64,000 nucleotides of DNA from Clostridiales bacterium (GTDB lineage: Bacteria > Bacillota > Clostridia > Oscillospirales > Oscillospiraceae): NCBI GenBank assembly GCA_022785125.1, contig JALFRA010000020.1, positions 1-64,000 of the forward strand. The letters run 5' to 3'. The position numbers and the translations under genes were made by a program. Below the pieces are notes generated by a model. The model worked only from the letters and a program-made list of their open reading frames with translations. It was not told where the DNA came from and searched no databases. The stretch's first letter is position 1; each line of letters opens with the position of its first letter. Shown in pieces: positions 33,573 to 42,394 of this stretch.

Positions 33573-33601
33573 TTGACTTTTTCGCTTTAAAGCAGTAAAA
33601 T
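33573..33601 (+). promoter_or_regulatory. Promoter of acyl-CoA synthetase-symporter operon
   Basis: TTGACT (33573-33578) and TAAAAT (33596-33601) have an exact 17-nt spacer, 87 bp before the start codon. Confidence 0.75.
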
Positions 33602-33688
33602 ACACAACGATACAATTTCCAGTTGAAAAAACATCCGCCTCCCCTGCCCCGCTGTGCGGGACCGGGAGGTGCAAAGGAGTCAGCTGTC

Positions 33689-35326
33689 ATGGTTATCACA
33701 GACTTTCTGGAGCGCAATGCCCGGCTGTACCGGGACGAGCCCGCCCTGGTGGAGATCAACCCCTCGGAGGAGCGGGACAAGGCCACCACCTGGCGGGAGT
33801 TCAGCCTCATCGAGCGCAACCGTCCCGACGAGCCCTACCGCCGGGAGATCACCTGGGGCCAGTTTGACAAGAAGGCCAACCGCTTTGCCAACCTGCTGCT
33901 CAGCCGGGGCCTGAAGCGGGGCGCCAAGGTGGGCATCCTGCTGATGAACTGCCTGGAGTGGCTGCCGGTGTATTTCGGCATCCTGAAGGCGGGCTGTCTG
34001 GCGGTGCCCATGAACTTCCGCTATTCCTCCGACGAGATCCGCTACTGTCTGGATCTGGCCGACGTGGAGACCCTGGTGTTCGGCCCCGAGTTCATCGACC
34101 GGCTGGAGCCCATCCTCCCCCAGCTGGGCCGGGTGCGCCAGTGGTTCTATGTGGGCAACCGCACTCCTGACTTTGCCGAGAGCTACCGGGAGCTGGTGAT
34201 GTACTGCTCCATTGAGCCCCCTCCGGTCCATCTGGAGCTGAGCGATCTGGCGGCCATCTACTTCTCCTCGGGCACCACCGGCTTCCCCAAGGCCATTCTA
34301 CATAACCACAAGGCCCTGTTCTCCTCCTGCCTCACCGAACAGCACCACCACGGCCAGACCCATGAGGATGTGTTCCTCTGCATCCCGCCCCTGTACCACA
34401 CCGGCGCCAAGATGCACTGGTTCGGCTCCCTGGTCAGCGGCAGCAAGGCCGTGCTGCTGCGAGGGGTGTCCCCGGAGTGGATCCTCCGGGCGGTCACCGA
34501 GGAGAAATGTACCATCGTGTGGCTGCTGGTGCCCTGGGCCCAGGACATTCTGGACGCCATCGACAGCGGCCGGGTCAAGCTGGACGACTATCTGCTGGAC
34601 CAATGGCGGCTCATGCACATCGGCGCCCAGCCGGTGCCGCCCAGCCTGATCCACCGTTGGAAGAAGCTCTTCCCCCACCACCAGTATGACACCAACTACG
34701 GCCTCTCCGAGTCCATCGGCCCCGGCTGCGTCCATCTGGGGGTGGAGAACATCGGCAAGGTGGGCGCCATCGGCAAGCCGGGCTATCTGTGGAGTGCCAA
34801 GGTGGTGGACGAGCACGGTGTGGAGGTGCCCCAGGGCCAGGTGGGCGAGCTCATCGTCTGCGGCCCCGGCGTCATGCAGTGCTACTACAAGAACCCGGAA
34901 GCCACCGCCGAGGTCCTCAAGGGGGACTGGCTGTACACCGGCGACATGGCCCAGGTGGATGAGGACGGTTTCATCTATCTGGTGGATCGGAAGAAGGACG
35001 TGGTCATCTCCGGCGGCGAGAACCTGTACCCGGTACAGATCGAGGACTTCCTGCGGAAGTTCGACAAGCTGAAGGACGTGGCGGTCATCGGCCTGCCCGA
35101 TCCCCGGCTGGGCGAGATTGCCGCCGCCATTGTGGAGGTGAAGGAGGGTGTCTCCTGCACCGAGGAGGAGATCAATTCCTTCTGTCAGGAGCTGCCCCGG
35201 TACAAGCGGCCCCGGAAGATCATCTTCGACCATGTGCCCCGCAACCCCACCGGCAAGATCGAAAAGCCGGTGCTGCGCGAGAAATACTGCCACGGCCGTC
35301 TGGTGGAGGCTCAGATCTCCAACTGA
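33689..35326 (+). CDS. AMP-dependent acyl-CoA synthetase/ligase
   Basis: A 545-residue ANL-superfamily enzyme activating a carboxylic acid to its CoA thioester through an acyl-adenylate. The P-loop-like motif is YFSSGTTGFPKA (near 194-205), the A5 motif is NYGLSESIG, the hinge is YTGDMAQVDEDGFIYLVDRKKD, and the C-terminal catalytic Lys lies in NPTGKIEKPVL. The substrate, fatty, aryl or small acid, cannot be fixed from sequence. The symporter gene 33 bp downstream may import it. AAAGGAG is 9 nt before the ATG at 33689. Confidence 0.9.
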   Translation: MVITDFLERNARLYRDEPALVEINPSEERDKATTWREFSLIERNRPDEPYRREITWGQFDKKANRFANLLLSRGLKRGAKVGILLMNCLEWLPVYFGILKAGCLAVPMNFRYSSDEIRYCLDLADVETLVFGPEFIDRLEPILPQLGRVRQWFYVGNRTPDFAESYRELVMYCSIEPPPVHLELSDLAAIYFSSGTTGFPKAILHNHKALFSSCLTEQHHHGQTHEDVFLCIPPLYHTGAKMHWFGSLVSGSKAVLLRGVSPEWILRAVTEEKCTIVWLLVPWAQDILDAIDSGRVKLDDYLLDQWRLMHIGAQPVPPSLIHRWKKLFPHHQYDTNYGLSESIGPGCVHLGVENIGKVGAIGKPGYLWSAKVVDEHGVEVPQGQVGELIVCGPGVMQCYYKNPEATAEVLKGDWLYTGDMAQVDEDGFIYLVDRKKDVVISGGENLYPVQIEDFLRKFDKLKDVAVIGLPDPRLGEIAAAIVEVKEGVSCTEEEINSFCQELPRYKRPRKIIFDHVPRNPTGKIEKPVLREKYCHGRLVEAQISN

Positions 35327-35359
35327 TCCGGCCCACCGGGCAGCGAGGAGTGTTCCCCT

Positions 35360-36946
35360 GTGACCGATATGCTCATCAAGGTATCCCTGCTCATCCTGTT
35401 TTTCGCCGTCATGGTGGGCATCGGGCTGTACTGCCGCCGCCACACCACCGACGTCAACGGCTTCGTGCTGGGAGGCCGGTCGGTGGGGCCCTGGCTCACC
35501 GCCTTCGCCTACGGCACCAGCTACTTCTCCGCCGTGGTCTTTGTGGGCTACGCCGGCCAGTTCGGCTGGCGCTTCGGCATCGCCGCCACCTGGGCGGGCC
35601 TGGGCAACGCCTTTCTGGGCTCCCTGCTGGCCTGGGTGGTGCTGGGCCGGCGCACCCGCATCATGACCCAGCACCTGGACAGCGCCACCATGCCCGAGTT
35701 CTTCGGCCGCCGCTTTGACAGCAGCAGGCTGAAGATCACCGCCTCCGTCATTATCTTCATCTTCCTCATCCCCTACACCGCCAGCCTGTACAACGGCCTG
35801 TCCCGGCTCTTCGCCATGGCCTTCGACATCGACTACGCCGTGTGCGTGGTGGTAATGGCGGTACTCACCGGGGTGTACGTCATCGCCGGAGGCTATATGG
35901 CTACCGCCATCAACGATTTTATCCAGGGCATCATCATGATCTTCGGCATCCTCGCCGTCATCGCCGCGGTACTCAACACCCAGGGCGGTCTGACCGGAGC
36001 CCTGGATGCCCTGGCCCGGGTCAGCGACCCCGCCGTGTCCGATACCCCCGGTGTGTTCGCCTCCTTTTTCGGCCCCGACCTGCCCAGCCTCATAGGCGTG
36101 GTGGTGCTCACCAGCCTGGGCACCTGGGGCCTGCCCCAGATGGTGCAGAAGTTCTACGCCATCAAGAGCGAGTCGGCCATCACCAAGGGCACCGTGATCT
36201 CCACCGCCTTCGCCCTGGTGGTGGCGGGAGGCTGCTACTTCCTGGGCGGCTTCGGGCGGCTCTTCTCCACCCCGGAGACGGTGGCCGCCCAGGGCTACGA
36301 CTCCATCATCCCCGCCATGCTCTCCGGCCTGCCCTCCATCCTCATTGCGGTGGTGGTCATTCTGGTGCTCTCGGCCTCCATGTCCACCCTGTCCTCCCTG
36401 GTGCTGGCCTCCAGTTCCACCCTCACACTGGACTTTATCAAGGACAACCTCATTAAGGACATGGATGAACGCCGGCAGGTCCGCTGGATGCGCTCCCTGG
36501 TGGTGATGTTCATCGCCATTTCCGTGGTACTGGCCATTGTACAGTACCGGTCCAACCTGACCTTCATCGCCCAGCTCATGGGGGTGTCCTGGGGCGCTCT
36601 GGCCGGGGCCTTCCTGGCTCCCTTCCTCTACGGACTGTACTGGAGGCGCACCACCAAGGCCGCCTGCGCCGTGTGCTTCCTTTTCTCCACCGCCGTCATG
36701 CTGGCCAACATCTTCGCCGGGGCCTGGTTCCCGCCGGTACTCCAGTCCCCCATCAACTGCGGCGCCTTCTGTATGCTGGCAGGCCTGATCATCGTGCCGG
36801 TGGTCAGCCTGTTTACCCCCGCCCCCGGCCCCGGCCGGGTGAAGGAGATCTTCTCCTGCTATGAGCGCACCGTCACCGTGGCGGTCACCGACTCCATCGG
36901 TCCCAGGGACGATCTGGCAGAGGAAGGTCCTGTAAAAAAGATTTGA
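35360..36946 (+). CDS. Sodium:solute symporter (SSS) family transporter
   Basis: A 528-residue polytopic protein of about 13 helices. The SSS marks are YGTSYFSAVVFVGYAGQFGW in TM2, IAGGYMATAINDFIQG in TM5-6, SLGTWGLPQMVQKFYAIK, and SASMSTLSSLVLASSST with the Na2-site serines in TM8. The GTG start at 35360 has GAGGAG 9 nt upstream. Cotranscription with an acyl-CoA synthetase suggests uptake of a carboxylate. The iorA promoter overlaps its stop codon. Confidence 0.88.
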   Translation: MTDMLIKVSLLILFFAVMVGIGLYCRRHTTDVNGFVLGGRSVGPWLTAFAYGTSYFSAVVFVGYAGQFGWRFGIAATWAGLGNAFLGSLLAWVVLGRRTRIMTQHLDSATMPEFFGRRFDSSRLKITASVIIFIFLIPYTASLYNGLSRLFAMAFDIDYAVCVVVMAVLTGVYVIAGGYMATAINDFIQGIIMIFGILAVIAAVLNTQGGLTGALDALARVSDPAVSDTPGVFASFFGPDLPSLIGVVVLTSLGTWGLPQMVQKFYAIKSESAITKGTVISTAFALVVAGGCYFLGGFGRLFSTPETVAAQGYDSIIPAMLSGLPSILIAVVVILVLSASMSTLSSLVLASSSTLTLDFIKDNLIKDMDERRQVRWMRSLVVMFIAISVVLAIVQYRSNLTFIAQLMGVSWGALAGAFLAPFLYGLYWRRTTKAACAVCFLFSTAVMLANIFAGAWFPPVLQSPINCGAFCMLAGLIIVPVVSLFTPAPGPGRVKEIFSCYERTVTVAVTDSIGPRDDLAEEGPVKKI

Positions 36947-36971
36947 CTTTACCGACAAAAAGTGATAAAGT
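36943..36971 (+). promoter_or_regulatory. Promoter of the iorA leader
   Basis: TTGACT (36943-36948, overlapping the symporter stop) and TAAAGT (36966-36971) are 17 nt apart. The transcript would begin near 36978 with a small hairpin (36976-36997) and run into the terminator at 37031. Confidence 0.55.
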
Positions 36972-37030
36972 AATACCGTTCAAATTTGCGAGAACGGAAC
37001 CAGGTAGAGGCCGTTTCGCCGGAAAATCGT

Positions 37031-37068
37031 CGTCCTCTGCATCCGATGCAGAGGACGTTTTTTATTTT
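37031..37068 (+). terminator. Intrinsic terminator/attenuator before iorA
   Basis: A 12-bp stem CGTCCTCTGCAT / ATGCAGAGGACG with a CCG loop is followed by TTTTTTATTTT. Only about 15 bp separate the T-run from the iorA ribosome site, so no promoter fits after it and iorA must be transcribed through it. Confidence 0.8.
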
Positions 37069-37099
37069 CCGATCGCCTCTGGAAAAGGAGAAATGCACC

Positions 37100-38842
37100 A
37101 TGAAAACCCTGATGCTCGGCAACGAAGCCGTGGCCCGGGGCCTCTATGAGGCAGGCTGCGCCGTTGTCTCCAGTTACCCAGGCACCCCCAGCACTGAGAT
37201 CACCGAGGCGGCAGCCAAGTTCCCCGAGGTGTACGCCGAATGGGCCCCCAACGAGAAGGTGGCCATGGAGACCGCCTTCGGCGCCTGTCTGGCGGGCAAG
37301 CGGTCCTTCTGCGGCATGAAGCACGTTGGCCTCAACGTGGCCGCCGATCCTCTGTTCACCATCGCTTATACCGGCGTCAACGCCGGCATGGTCATCGCCG
37401 TGGCCGACGATGCCGGGATGCACTCCTCTCAAAACGAGCAGGACTCCCGCCACTACGCCCGCTCGGCCAAGCTGCCCATGCTGGAGCCCGCCGACTCTGC
37501 CGAGGCTCTGGCCTTCACCAAGGCGGCCTATGAGCTGTCCGAGCAGTTCGATACCCCGGTGCTCCTCAAGATGTGCACCCGTGTGTCCCACTCCCAGAGC
37601 GTGGTGGAGACCGGTGAGCGGGTAGAGCCCCCCGCCCGGCCCTACGAGAAGAACCCTGCCAAGTACATCATGATGCCCGGCTATGCCAAGCTGCGCCACC
37701 CGGTGGTGGAGCAGCGCACCCAGGCCCTGGCCGACTGGGCAGAGAGCTGCCCCCTGAACCGGGTGGAGAACGGCAGCGACACCTCCATGGGCATCATTAC
37801 CGCCTCCACCAGCTACCAGTATGTGAAGGAAGTGGTGGGAGACAAATACCCCGTTCTCAAGCTGGGCATGGTGTGGCCTCTGCCCTCCAAGCTGATCCGG
37901 GACTTCGCCGCCGGCGTGGACAAGCTGGTGGTGGTGGAGGAGCTGGACGGCTTCCTGGAGACCTGGTGCCGGGAGCTGGGCCTGGAGGCGGAGGGCAAGT
38001 CCTCCTTCTCCCTCATCGACGAGCTGAGCCAGAACAAAGTGGCCGCCAAGCTGGGTACCCCGCCTGAGGCAGGCAAGGCCCTGGAGACCGCCATCCCCAA
38101 CCGTCCCCCCGTCATGTGCGCCGGCTGCCCCCACCGCGGCCTGTTCTACACCCTCAACAAGATGAAGCTCACCGTGCTGGGCGACATCGGCTGCTATACC
38201 CTGGGCGCGGTGGCTCCCCTGTCCGCCATCGACTCCACCATCTGTATGGGTGCCTCGGTGTCCGGCATCCACGGCTTTTTGAAGGCCTCCGGCGGTCAGA
38301 TGGACGGCAAGACGGTGGCGGTCATCGGCGACTCCACCTTCATGCACTCGGGCATTACGGGCCTGGTCAACATCGCCTACAACGAGTCCAACGCCACCGT
38401 TATCATTCTGGACAACTCCATCACCGGCATGACCGGCCATCAGCAGAACCCCACCACCGGCTTCAACCTGAAGGGCGACCCCTGCACCAAGATCGACCTG
38501 GAGTCCCTGTGCAAGGCGGTGGGTATCCGCCGGGTGCGGGTGGTGGACCCCTACGATCTGAGCCAGTGCGAGCAGGTCATCAAAGAGGAGCTGGCCGCTC
38601 CCGAGGCGTCGGTGGTCATCTCCCGCCGGCCCTGCGCCCTGCTGAAGTATGTCAAGCACAAGGCACCCCTGACGGTAGACACCGCCAAATGCACCGGCTG
38701 CAAGGCCTGCATGAAGATCGGCTGCCCCGCCATCTCGGTGACGGACGGCAAGGCCGGGGTGGACGCCACCCTGTGCGTGGGCTGCGGCGTATGCCAGCAG
38801 ATGTGTAAGTTTGATGCCCTCCAGACGGGTGAGGAGGTGTGA
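37100..38842 (+). CDS. iorA: Indolepyruvate ferredoxin oxidoreductase, alpha subunit
   Basis: A 580-residue subunit of the enzyme that oxidatively decarboxylates aryl-pyruvates to aryl-acetyl-CoA, reducing ferredoxin. The N-terminal pyrimidine-binding domain begins GNEAVARGLYEAG and SYPGTPSTEI. The TPP-pyrophosphate domain contains GDIGCYTLGA and GDSTFMHSG with NSITGMTGHQ. Two [4Fe-4S] clusters lie near the C-terminus (CTGCKACMKIGCP and CVGCGVCQQMC). AAAGGAG lies 9 nt before the ATG. It sits in an operon with iorB, paaK, an ACT protein and an aminotransferase. Confidence 0.95.
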   Translation: MKTLMLGNEAVARGLYEAGCAVVSSYPGTPSTEITEAAAKFPEVYAEWAPNEKVAMETAFGACLAGKRSFCGMKHVGLNVAADPLFTIAYTGVNAGMVIAVADDAGMHSSQNEQDSRHYARSAKLPMLEPADSAEALAFTKAAYELSEQFDTPVLLKMCTRVSHSQSVVETGERVEPPARPYEKNPAKYIMMPGYAKLRHPVVEQRTQALADWAESCPLNRVENGSDTSMGIITASTSYQYVKEVVGDKYPVLKLGMVWPLPSKLIRDFAAGVDKLVVVEELDGFLETWCRELGLEAEGKSSFSLIDELSQNKVAAKLGTPPEAGKALETAIPNRPPVMCAGCPHRGLFYTLNKMKLTVLGDIGCYTLGAVAPLSAIDSTICMGASVSGIHGFLKASGGQMDGKTVAVIGDSTFMHSGITGLVNIAYNESNATVIILDNSITGMTGHQQNPTTGFNLKGDPCTKIDLESLCKAVGIRRVRVVDPYDLSQCEQVIKEELAAPEASVVISRRPCALLKYVKHKAPLTVDTAKCTGCKACMKIGCPAISVTDGKAGVDATLCVGCGVCQQMCKFDALQTGEEV

Positions 38843-38844
38843 AC

Positions 38845-39417
38845 ATGGATACGAAAAATATTATGATCGTAGGCGTGGGCGGCCAGGGCTCCCTGCTGGC
38901 CAGCAAGCTGCTGGGCCGTCTGCTGCTGGACCAGGGCTATGACGTGAAGGTATCCGAGGTCCACGGCATGAGCCAGCGGGGCGGCAGCGTGGTCACCTAC
39001 GTCCGCTTCGGCGACAAGGTGTACTCCCCCATCATCGACCAGGGGGAGGCCGATTTCATCGTCTCCTTTGAGCTGCTGGAAGCCGCCCGCTACACCGCCT
39101 TCCTCAAGAGCGGCGGACGCATCATCACCAACACCCAGCAGATCAACCCCATGCCTGTCATCACCGGCGCCGCCGCCTATCCCCAGGACCTGGTGGGCCA
39201 GATGAAGGAGGCCGGCGTGCTGGTGGACGCCATGGACGCCCTGGCCCTGGCCGAGGAGGCCGGTTCCCCCAAGGCGGTGAACCTGGTGCTCATGGGCCGT
39301 CTGTCCCGGTACTTTGACCTGCCGGAGGAGGCCTGGCAGCAGGCCCTGGCCCGCAGCGTACCGGGAAAATTCCTGGAACTTAACCGCAAGGCCTTCCACC
39401 TGGGCAGAGATTCCTGA
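38845..39417 (+). CDS. iorB: Indolepyruvate ferredoxin oxidoreductase, beta subunit
   Basis: A 190-residue gamma-domain-type subunit that completes the IOR heterodimer, beginning NIMIVGVGGQGSLLASKLL and containing VSEVHGMSQRGGSV. The ATG at 38845 has GAGGAGG 7 nt upstream; a GTG at 38839 overlapping the iorA stop is closer to that site and less likely. It lies 2 bp after iorA, so translation is probably coupled. Confidence 0.94.
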   Translation: MDTKNIMIVGVGGQGSLLASKLLGRLLLDQGYDVKVSEVHGMSQRGGSVVTYVRFGDKVYSPIIDQGEADFIVSFELLEAARYTAFLKSGGRIITNTQQINPMPVITGAAAYPQDLVGQMKEAGVLVDAMDALALAEEAGSPKAVNLVLMGRLSRYFDLPEEAWQQALARSVPGKFLELNRKAFHLGRDS

Positions 39418-39438
39418 GCGGCGAGGAGAGAGAGAAGC

Positions 39439-40740
39439 ATGGAGCGTTACTATCAGAAAGACATTGAATGCGCCAGCCGGGAACAGATCCGCGCCTGGCA
39501 GGATGAGCGTCTGGTCAGGCAGGTCCGCAATGTGTGGGACAACGTCCCCTACTACCGCAGGAAGATGGAGGAGAAGGGCCTGACCCCCGAGGACATCAAG
39601 GGCGTGGACGACCTGCACAAGCTGCCCTTTGTGACCAAGGCCGACCTGCGGGATGCCTATCCCTACGGCCTGCTGGCCCGGCCCCTGAAGGATTGCGTGC
39701 GCATCCAGTCCACCTCCGGTACCACCGGCAAGCGGGTGGTGGCCTTCTATACCCAGCACGACATCGACTTGTGGGAAGACTGTTGCGCCCGGGCCATCAT
39801 GGCTGCCGGCGGTACGGAGGAAGACGTGTGCCAGGTGAGCTACGGCTATGGCCTGTTCACCGGCGGCGCCGGCCTCCACGGCGGCTCTCACAAGGTGGGC
39901 TGCCTCACCATCCCCACCTCCTCGGGCAATACCGAGCGGCAGATCATGTTCATCCGGGACCTGAACGCCACCATCCTGTGCTGCACCCCCTCCTACGCCG
40001 CCTATCTGGCTGAGAGCATGAAGGAGATGGGCCTCACCCCCGACCAGATCCCCCTGAAGGCGGGCATCTTCGGCGCCGAGGCCTGGAGCCAGGAGATGCG
40101 CCAAAACATTGAGCATACCCTGGGCATCAAGGCCTACGATATCTACGGTCTCACCGAGCTGTCCGGCCCCGGCGTGGCCTTTGAATGCTCCGCCCAGAAC
40201 GGAATGCACATCAACGAGGACCACTTCATCGCCGAGATCATCGATCCCGAGACCGGGGAGGTTCTCCCCGAGGGGTCCAAGGGCGAGCTGGTGTTCACCT
40301 CCATTACCAAGGAGGCCTTCCCCCTGCTGCGCTACCGCACCCGGGATATCTGCGTGCTCCACCATGAGGACTGCCCCTGCGGCCGCACCCATATGAAGAT
40401 GAGCAAGCCCATGGGCCGCAGCGACGATATGCTCATCATCAAGGGCGTCAACGTGTTCCCGTCCCAGATCGAGACGGTGCTCATGGGCCAGAGCTTCGCC
40501 CCCAACTATCAGATCATCGTGGACCGGGTGAACAACACCGACACCATGGAGGTGCTGGTGGAGATGACCCCGGAGATGTTCTCCGACCAGCTGAGCCAGG
40601 TGGCCGAAAAAGAGAAGCAGGTGGTGGCCGCCCTCAAGGCCATGCTGGGCATCTACGCCAAGGTCCGTCTGGTGGCCCCCAAGTCCATCCAGCGCTCCGA
40701 GGGCAAGGCCGTCCGCATCATCGACAAGCGGAAGATTTAA
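39439..40740 (+). CDS. paaK: Phenylacetate-CoA ligase
   Basis: A 433-residue adenylating enzyme. The P-loop is STSGTTGKRVV, DIYGLTELSGPG is the A5-like motif, RTRDICVLHHEDCPCGRTH is the PaaK hinge with the conserved CxCGR, and SDDMLIIKGVNVFPSQIE leads into the C-terminal domain. Next to iorAB it would act on arylacetates: in the reverse direction, arylacetyl-CoA to arylacetate plus ATP conserves energy, as proposed for amino-acid-fermenting organisms. The direction is inferred. Confidence 0.93.
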   Translation: MERYYQKDIECASREQIRAWQDERLVRQVRNVWDNVPYYRRKMEEKGLTPEDIKGVDDLHKLPFVTKADLRDAYPYGLLARPLKDCVRIQSTSGTTGKRVVAFYTQHDIDLWEDCCARAIMAAGGTEEDVCQVSYGYGLFTGGAGLHGGSHKVGCLTIPTSSGNTERQIMFIRDLNATILCCTPSYAAYLAESMKEMGLTPDQIPLKAGIFGAEAWSQEMRQNIEHTLGIKAYDIYGLTELSGPGVAFECSAQNGMHINEDHFIAEIIDPETGEVLPEGSKGELVFTSITKEAFPLLRYRTRDICVLHHEDCPCGRTHMKMSKPMGRSDDMLIIKGVNVFPSQIETVLMGQSFAPNYQIIVDRVNNTDTMEVLVEMTPEMFSDQLSQVAEKEKQVVAALKAMLGIYAKVRLVAPKSIQRSEGKAVRIIDKRKI

Positions 40741-40758
40741 GAGAGGAGCTGGCGCATC

Positions 40759-41190
40759 ATGACCATCCAACAGATTTCTGTCTTTCTGGAGAACCGGGCG
40801 GGACAGTTGGCGGAGATCACCGCCATTCTGTCCGAACATCAGATCAATATGCGGGCCCTCCACATCGCCGAAACCAGTGATTACGGCGTGCTGCGCATGA
40901 TCGTGGACCAGCCCCAGCGGGCCGCCTCCCTGCTGCTGGAGCACGGCTTTGTCGTCTCCATGACTCCGGTGGTGGCGGTGCTGGTGCCCGACGAGCCCGG
41001 CGGCCTGGGCCGCATCCTGGCTCTGCTGGCCAGGGAATCCGTCGACGTGGAGTATGTCTACTCGGTCTTTGGCCAGGTGGACGGCCAGGCCTGCATGATC
41101 TTCCGTGTGGCCGACGCCGTGGGGCTGGCCAGCCTGCTCCAGGCCAACGCCATGCCTCCCGCCCGGGGCGAGGCGCTGGGCGTCCATTAA
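40759..41190 (+). CDS. Tandem ACT domain protein
   Basis: A 143-residue protein with two ACT folds: IQQISVFLENRAGQLAEITA (about 3-22) opening the first, and VLVPDEPGGLGRILALLARE (about 75-94) opening the second. ACT domains bind amino acids. Free-standing double ACT proteins commonly accompany iorAB-paaK genes and probably act as aromatic or branched-chain amino-acid sensors. It has no DNA-binding domain, so it would act on an enzyme of the operon. Confidence 0.88.
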   Translation: MTIQQISVFLENRAGQLAEITAILSEHQINMRALHIAETSDYGVLRMIVDQPQRAASLLLEHGFVVSMTPVVAVLVPDEPGGLGRILALLARESVDVEYVYSVFGQVDGQACMIFRVADAVGLASLLQANAMPPARGEALGVH

Positions 41191-41213
41191 CGAGAAAAGC
41201 GAGGTTGAACTTT

Positions 41214-42380
41214 ATGCAGCCGTTGAGCAAGAAAACCCAGTATTTCACCGACTCCGTCATCCGCCGGATGACCCGCATCGCCATTGCCAACAACGCCATC
41301 AATCTGGCCCAGGGCTTCCCTGACTTCGACCCGCCCAAGGCGCTGCTGGACCGGCTGGCTGAGGTGGCCCATGCCGGCCCCCACCAGTACCCCATCACCA
41401 TGGGCGCCCCCAACTTCCGCCGGGCTCTGGCCAAGAAGTGCGGCCGCTTCATGGGCCGCACCCTGGACCCGGAGACTGAGATGGTGGTGACCATCGGCTC
41501 CACCGAGGCCATGGTGGACACCATCTTCGCCCTCACCAACCCCGGGGACAAGATTATCCTCTTCTCCCCCTACTTTGAGAACTACCACGCCCAGGCCCTC
41601 TTTGCCGACTGTGAGCCTATCTATGTGCCTCTGGTGCCCCCCGCCTTCGGCTTCGACGCCAATGTGCTGGAGGACGCCTTCAAGCAGCACCCCAAGGCCA
41701 TCCTCATCTGCAACCCCTCCAACCCCAGCGGCAAGGTGTTCACCGAGGAGGAGCTGAAGTTCATCGCGGACCTGTGCATCAAGTACGACGTGTACGCCAT
41801 CATGGACGAGGTGTACGAGCACATCGTCTACGCCCCCCACAAGCACACCTATATGAACTCCATCCCCGGTATGTGGGAGCGCACCGTGTCCTGCTCCTCC
41901 CTGTCCAAGACCTACTCCATCACCGGCTGGCGTCTGGGCTATGCCATTGCCCCCAAGCATCTGATGGACAAGATCAAGCAGTACCATGACTTCAACGCCG
42001 TGGGCGCCGCCTCTCCCCTGATGGAGGCCGCCATCGCCGGTCTGGAGATGCCCGACAGCTACTATGAGGAGTTCGGGGCCCACTACGCCCACATGAAGGA
42101 GCTGTTCACCAAGGGCCTGGACAACATCGGCATCCCCTACACCGATCCCCAGGGCACCTACTTCGTGCTGGCCGACATCGCCCCCTACCTGAAGAAGGGC
42201 CAGACCGATGTGGAGTTCTGTGAGGAGCTGACCCAGAAGGTGGGCGTGGCCGCCGTGCCCGGCACCTCCTTCTTCATGGAGGACGTGCCCAACATCGTCC
42301 GCCTCCACTTCGCCAAGAAGGATGAGACCCTGCTGGAGGCTCTGGACCGCCTGTCCCACATCAAGGAGAAAATGGTCTGA
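41214..42380 (+). CDS. Class I/II PLP-dependent aminotransferase
   Basis: A 388-residue fold-type I aminotransferase. ITMGAPNFRRALA precedes the cofactor domain, CNPSNPSGKVF carries the Asn contact, DEVYEHIVY holds the Asp-x-x-Tyr ring and phosphate contacts, the Schiff-base Lys is in SSLSKTYSITGWRLGY, and the carboxylate Arg is in NIVRLHFAK. In this operon it probably converts Phe, Tyr or Trp to the 2-oxo acids used by IorAB. The ATG at 41214 has GAGG 9 nt upstream; a TTG at 41205 is too close. Confidence 0.9.
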   Translation: MQPLSKKTQYFTDSVIRRMTRIAIANNAINLAQGFPDFDPPKALLDRLAEVAHAGPHQYPITMGAPNFRRALAKKCGRFMGRTLDPETEMVVTIGSTEAMVDTIFALTNPGDKIILFSPYFENYHAQALFADCEPIYVPLVPPAFGFDANVLEDAFKQHPKAILICNPSNPSGKVFTEEELKFIADLCIKYDVYAIMDEVYEHIVYAPHKHTYMNSIPGMWERTVSCSSLSKTYSITGWRLGYAIAPKHLMDKIKQYHDFNAVGAASPLMEAAIAGLEMPDSYYEEFGAHYAHMKELFTKGLDNIGIPYTDPQGTYFVLADIAPYLKKGQTDVEFCEELTQKVGVAAVPGTSFFMEDVPNIVRLHFAKKDETLLEALDRLSHIKEKMV

Positions 42381-42394
42381 GTCAGGAGGGACCC

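Noticed and set aside
34298-41187. Two antisense open frames of nearly 880 codons over the acyl-CoA synthetase-symporter and iorB-paaK regions
   Set aside because: They have the same skewed Gly/His/Gln-rich composition expected from the reverse complement of high-GC coding sequence, and they cover several intact sense genes and their intergenic ribosome sites.
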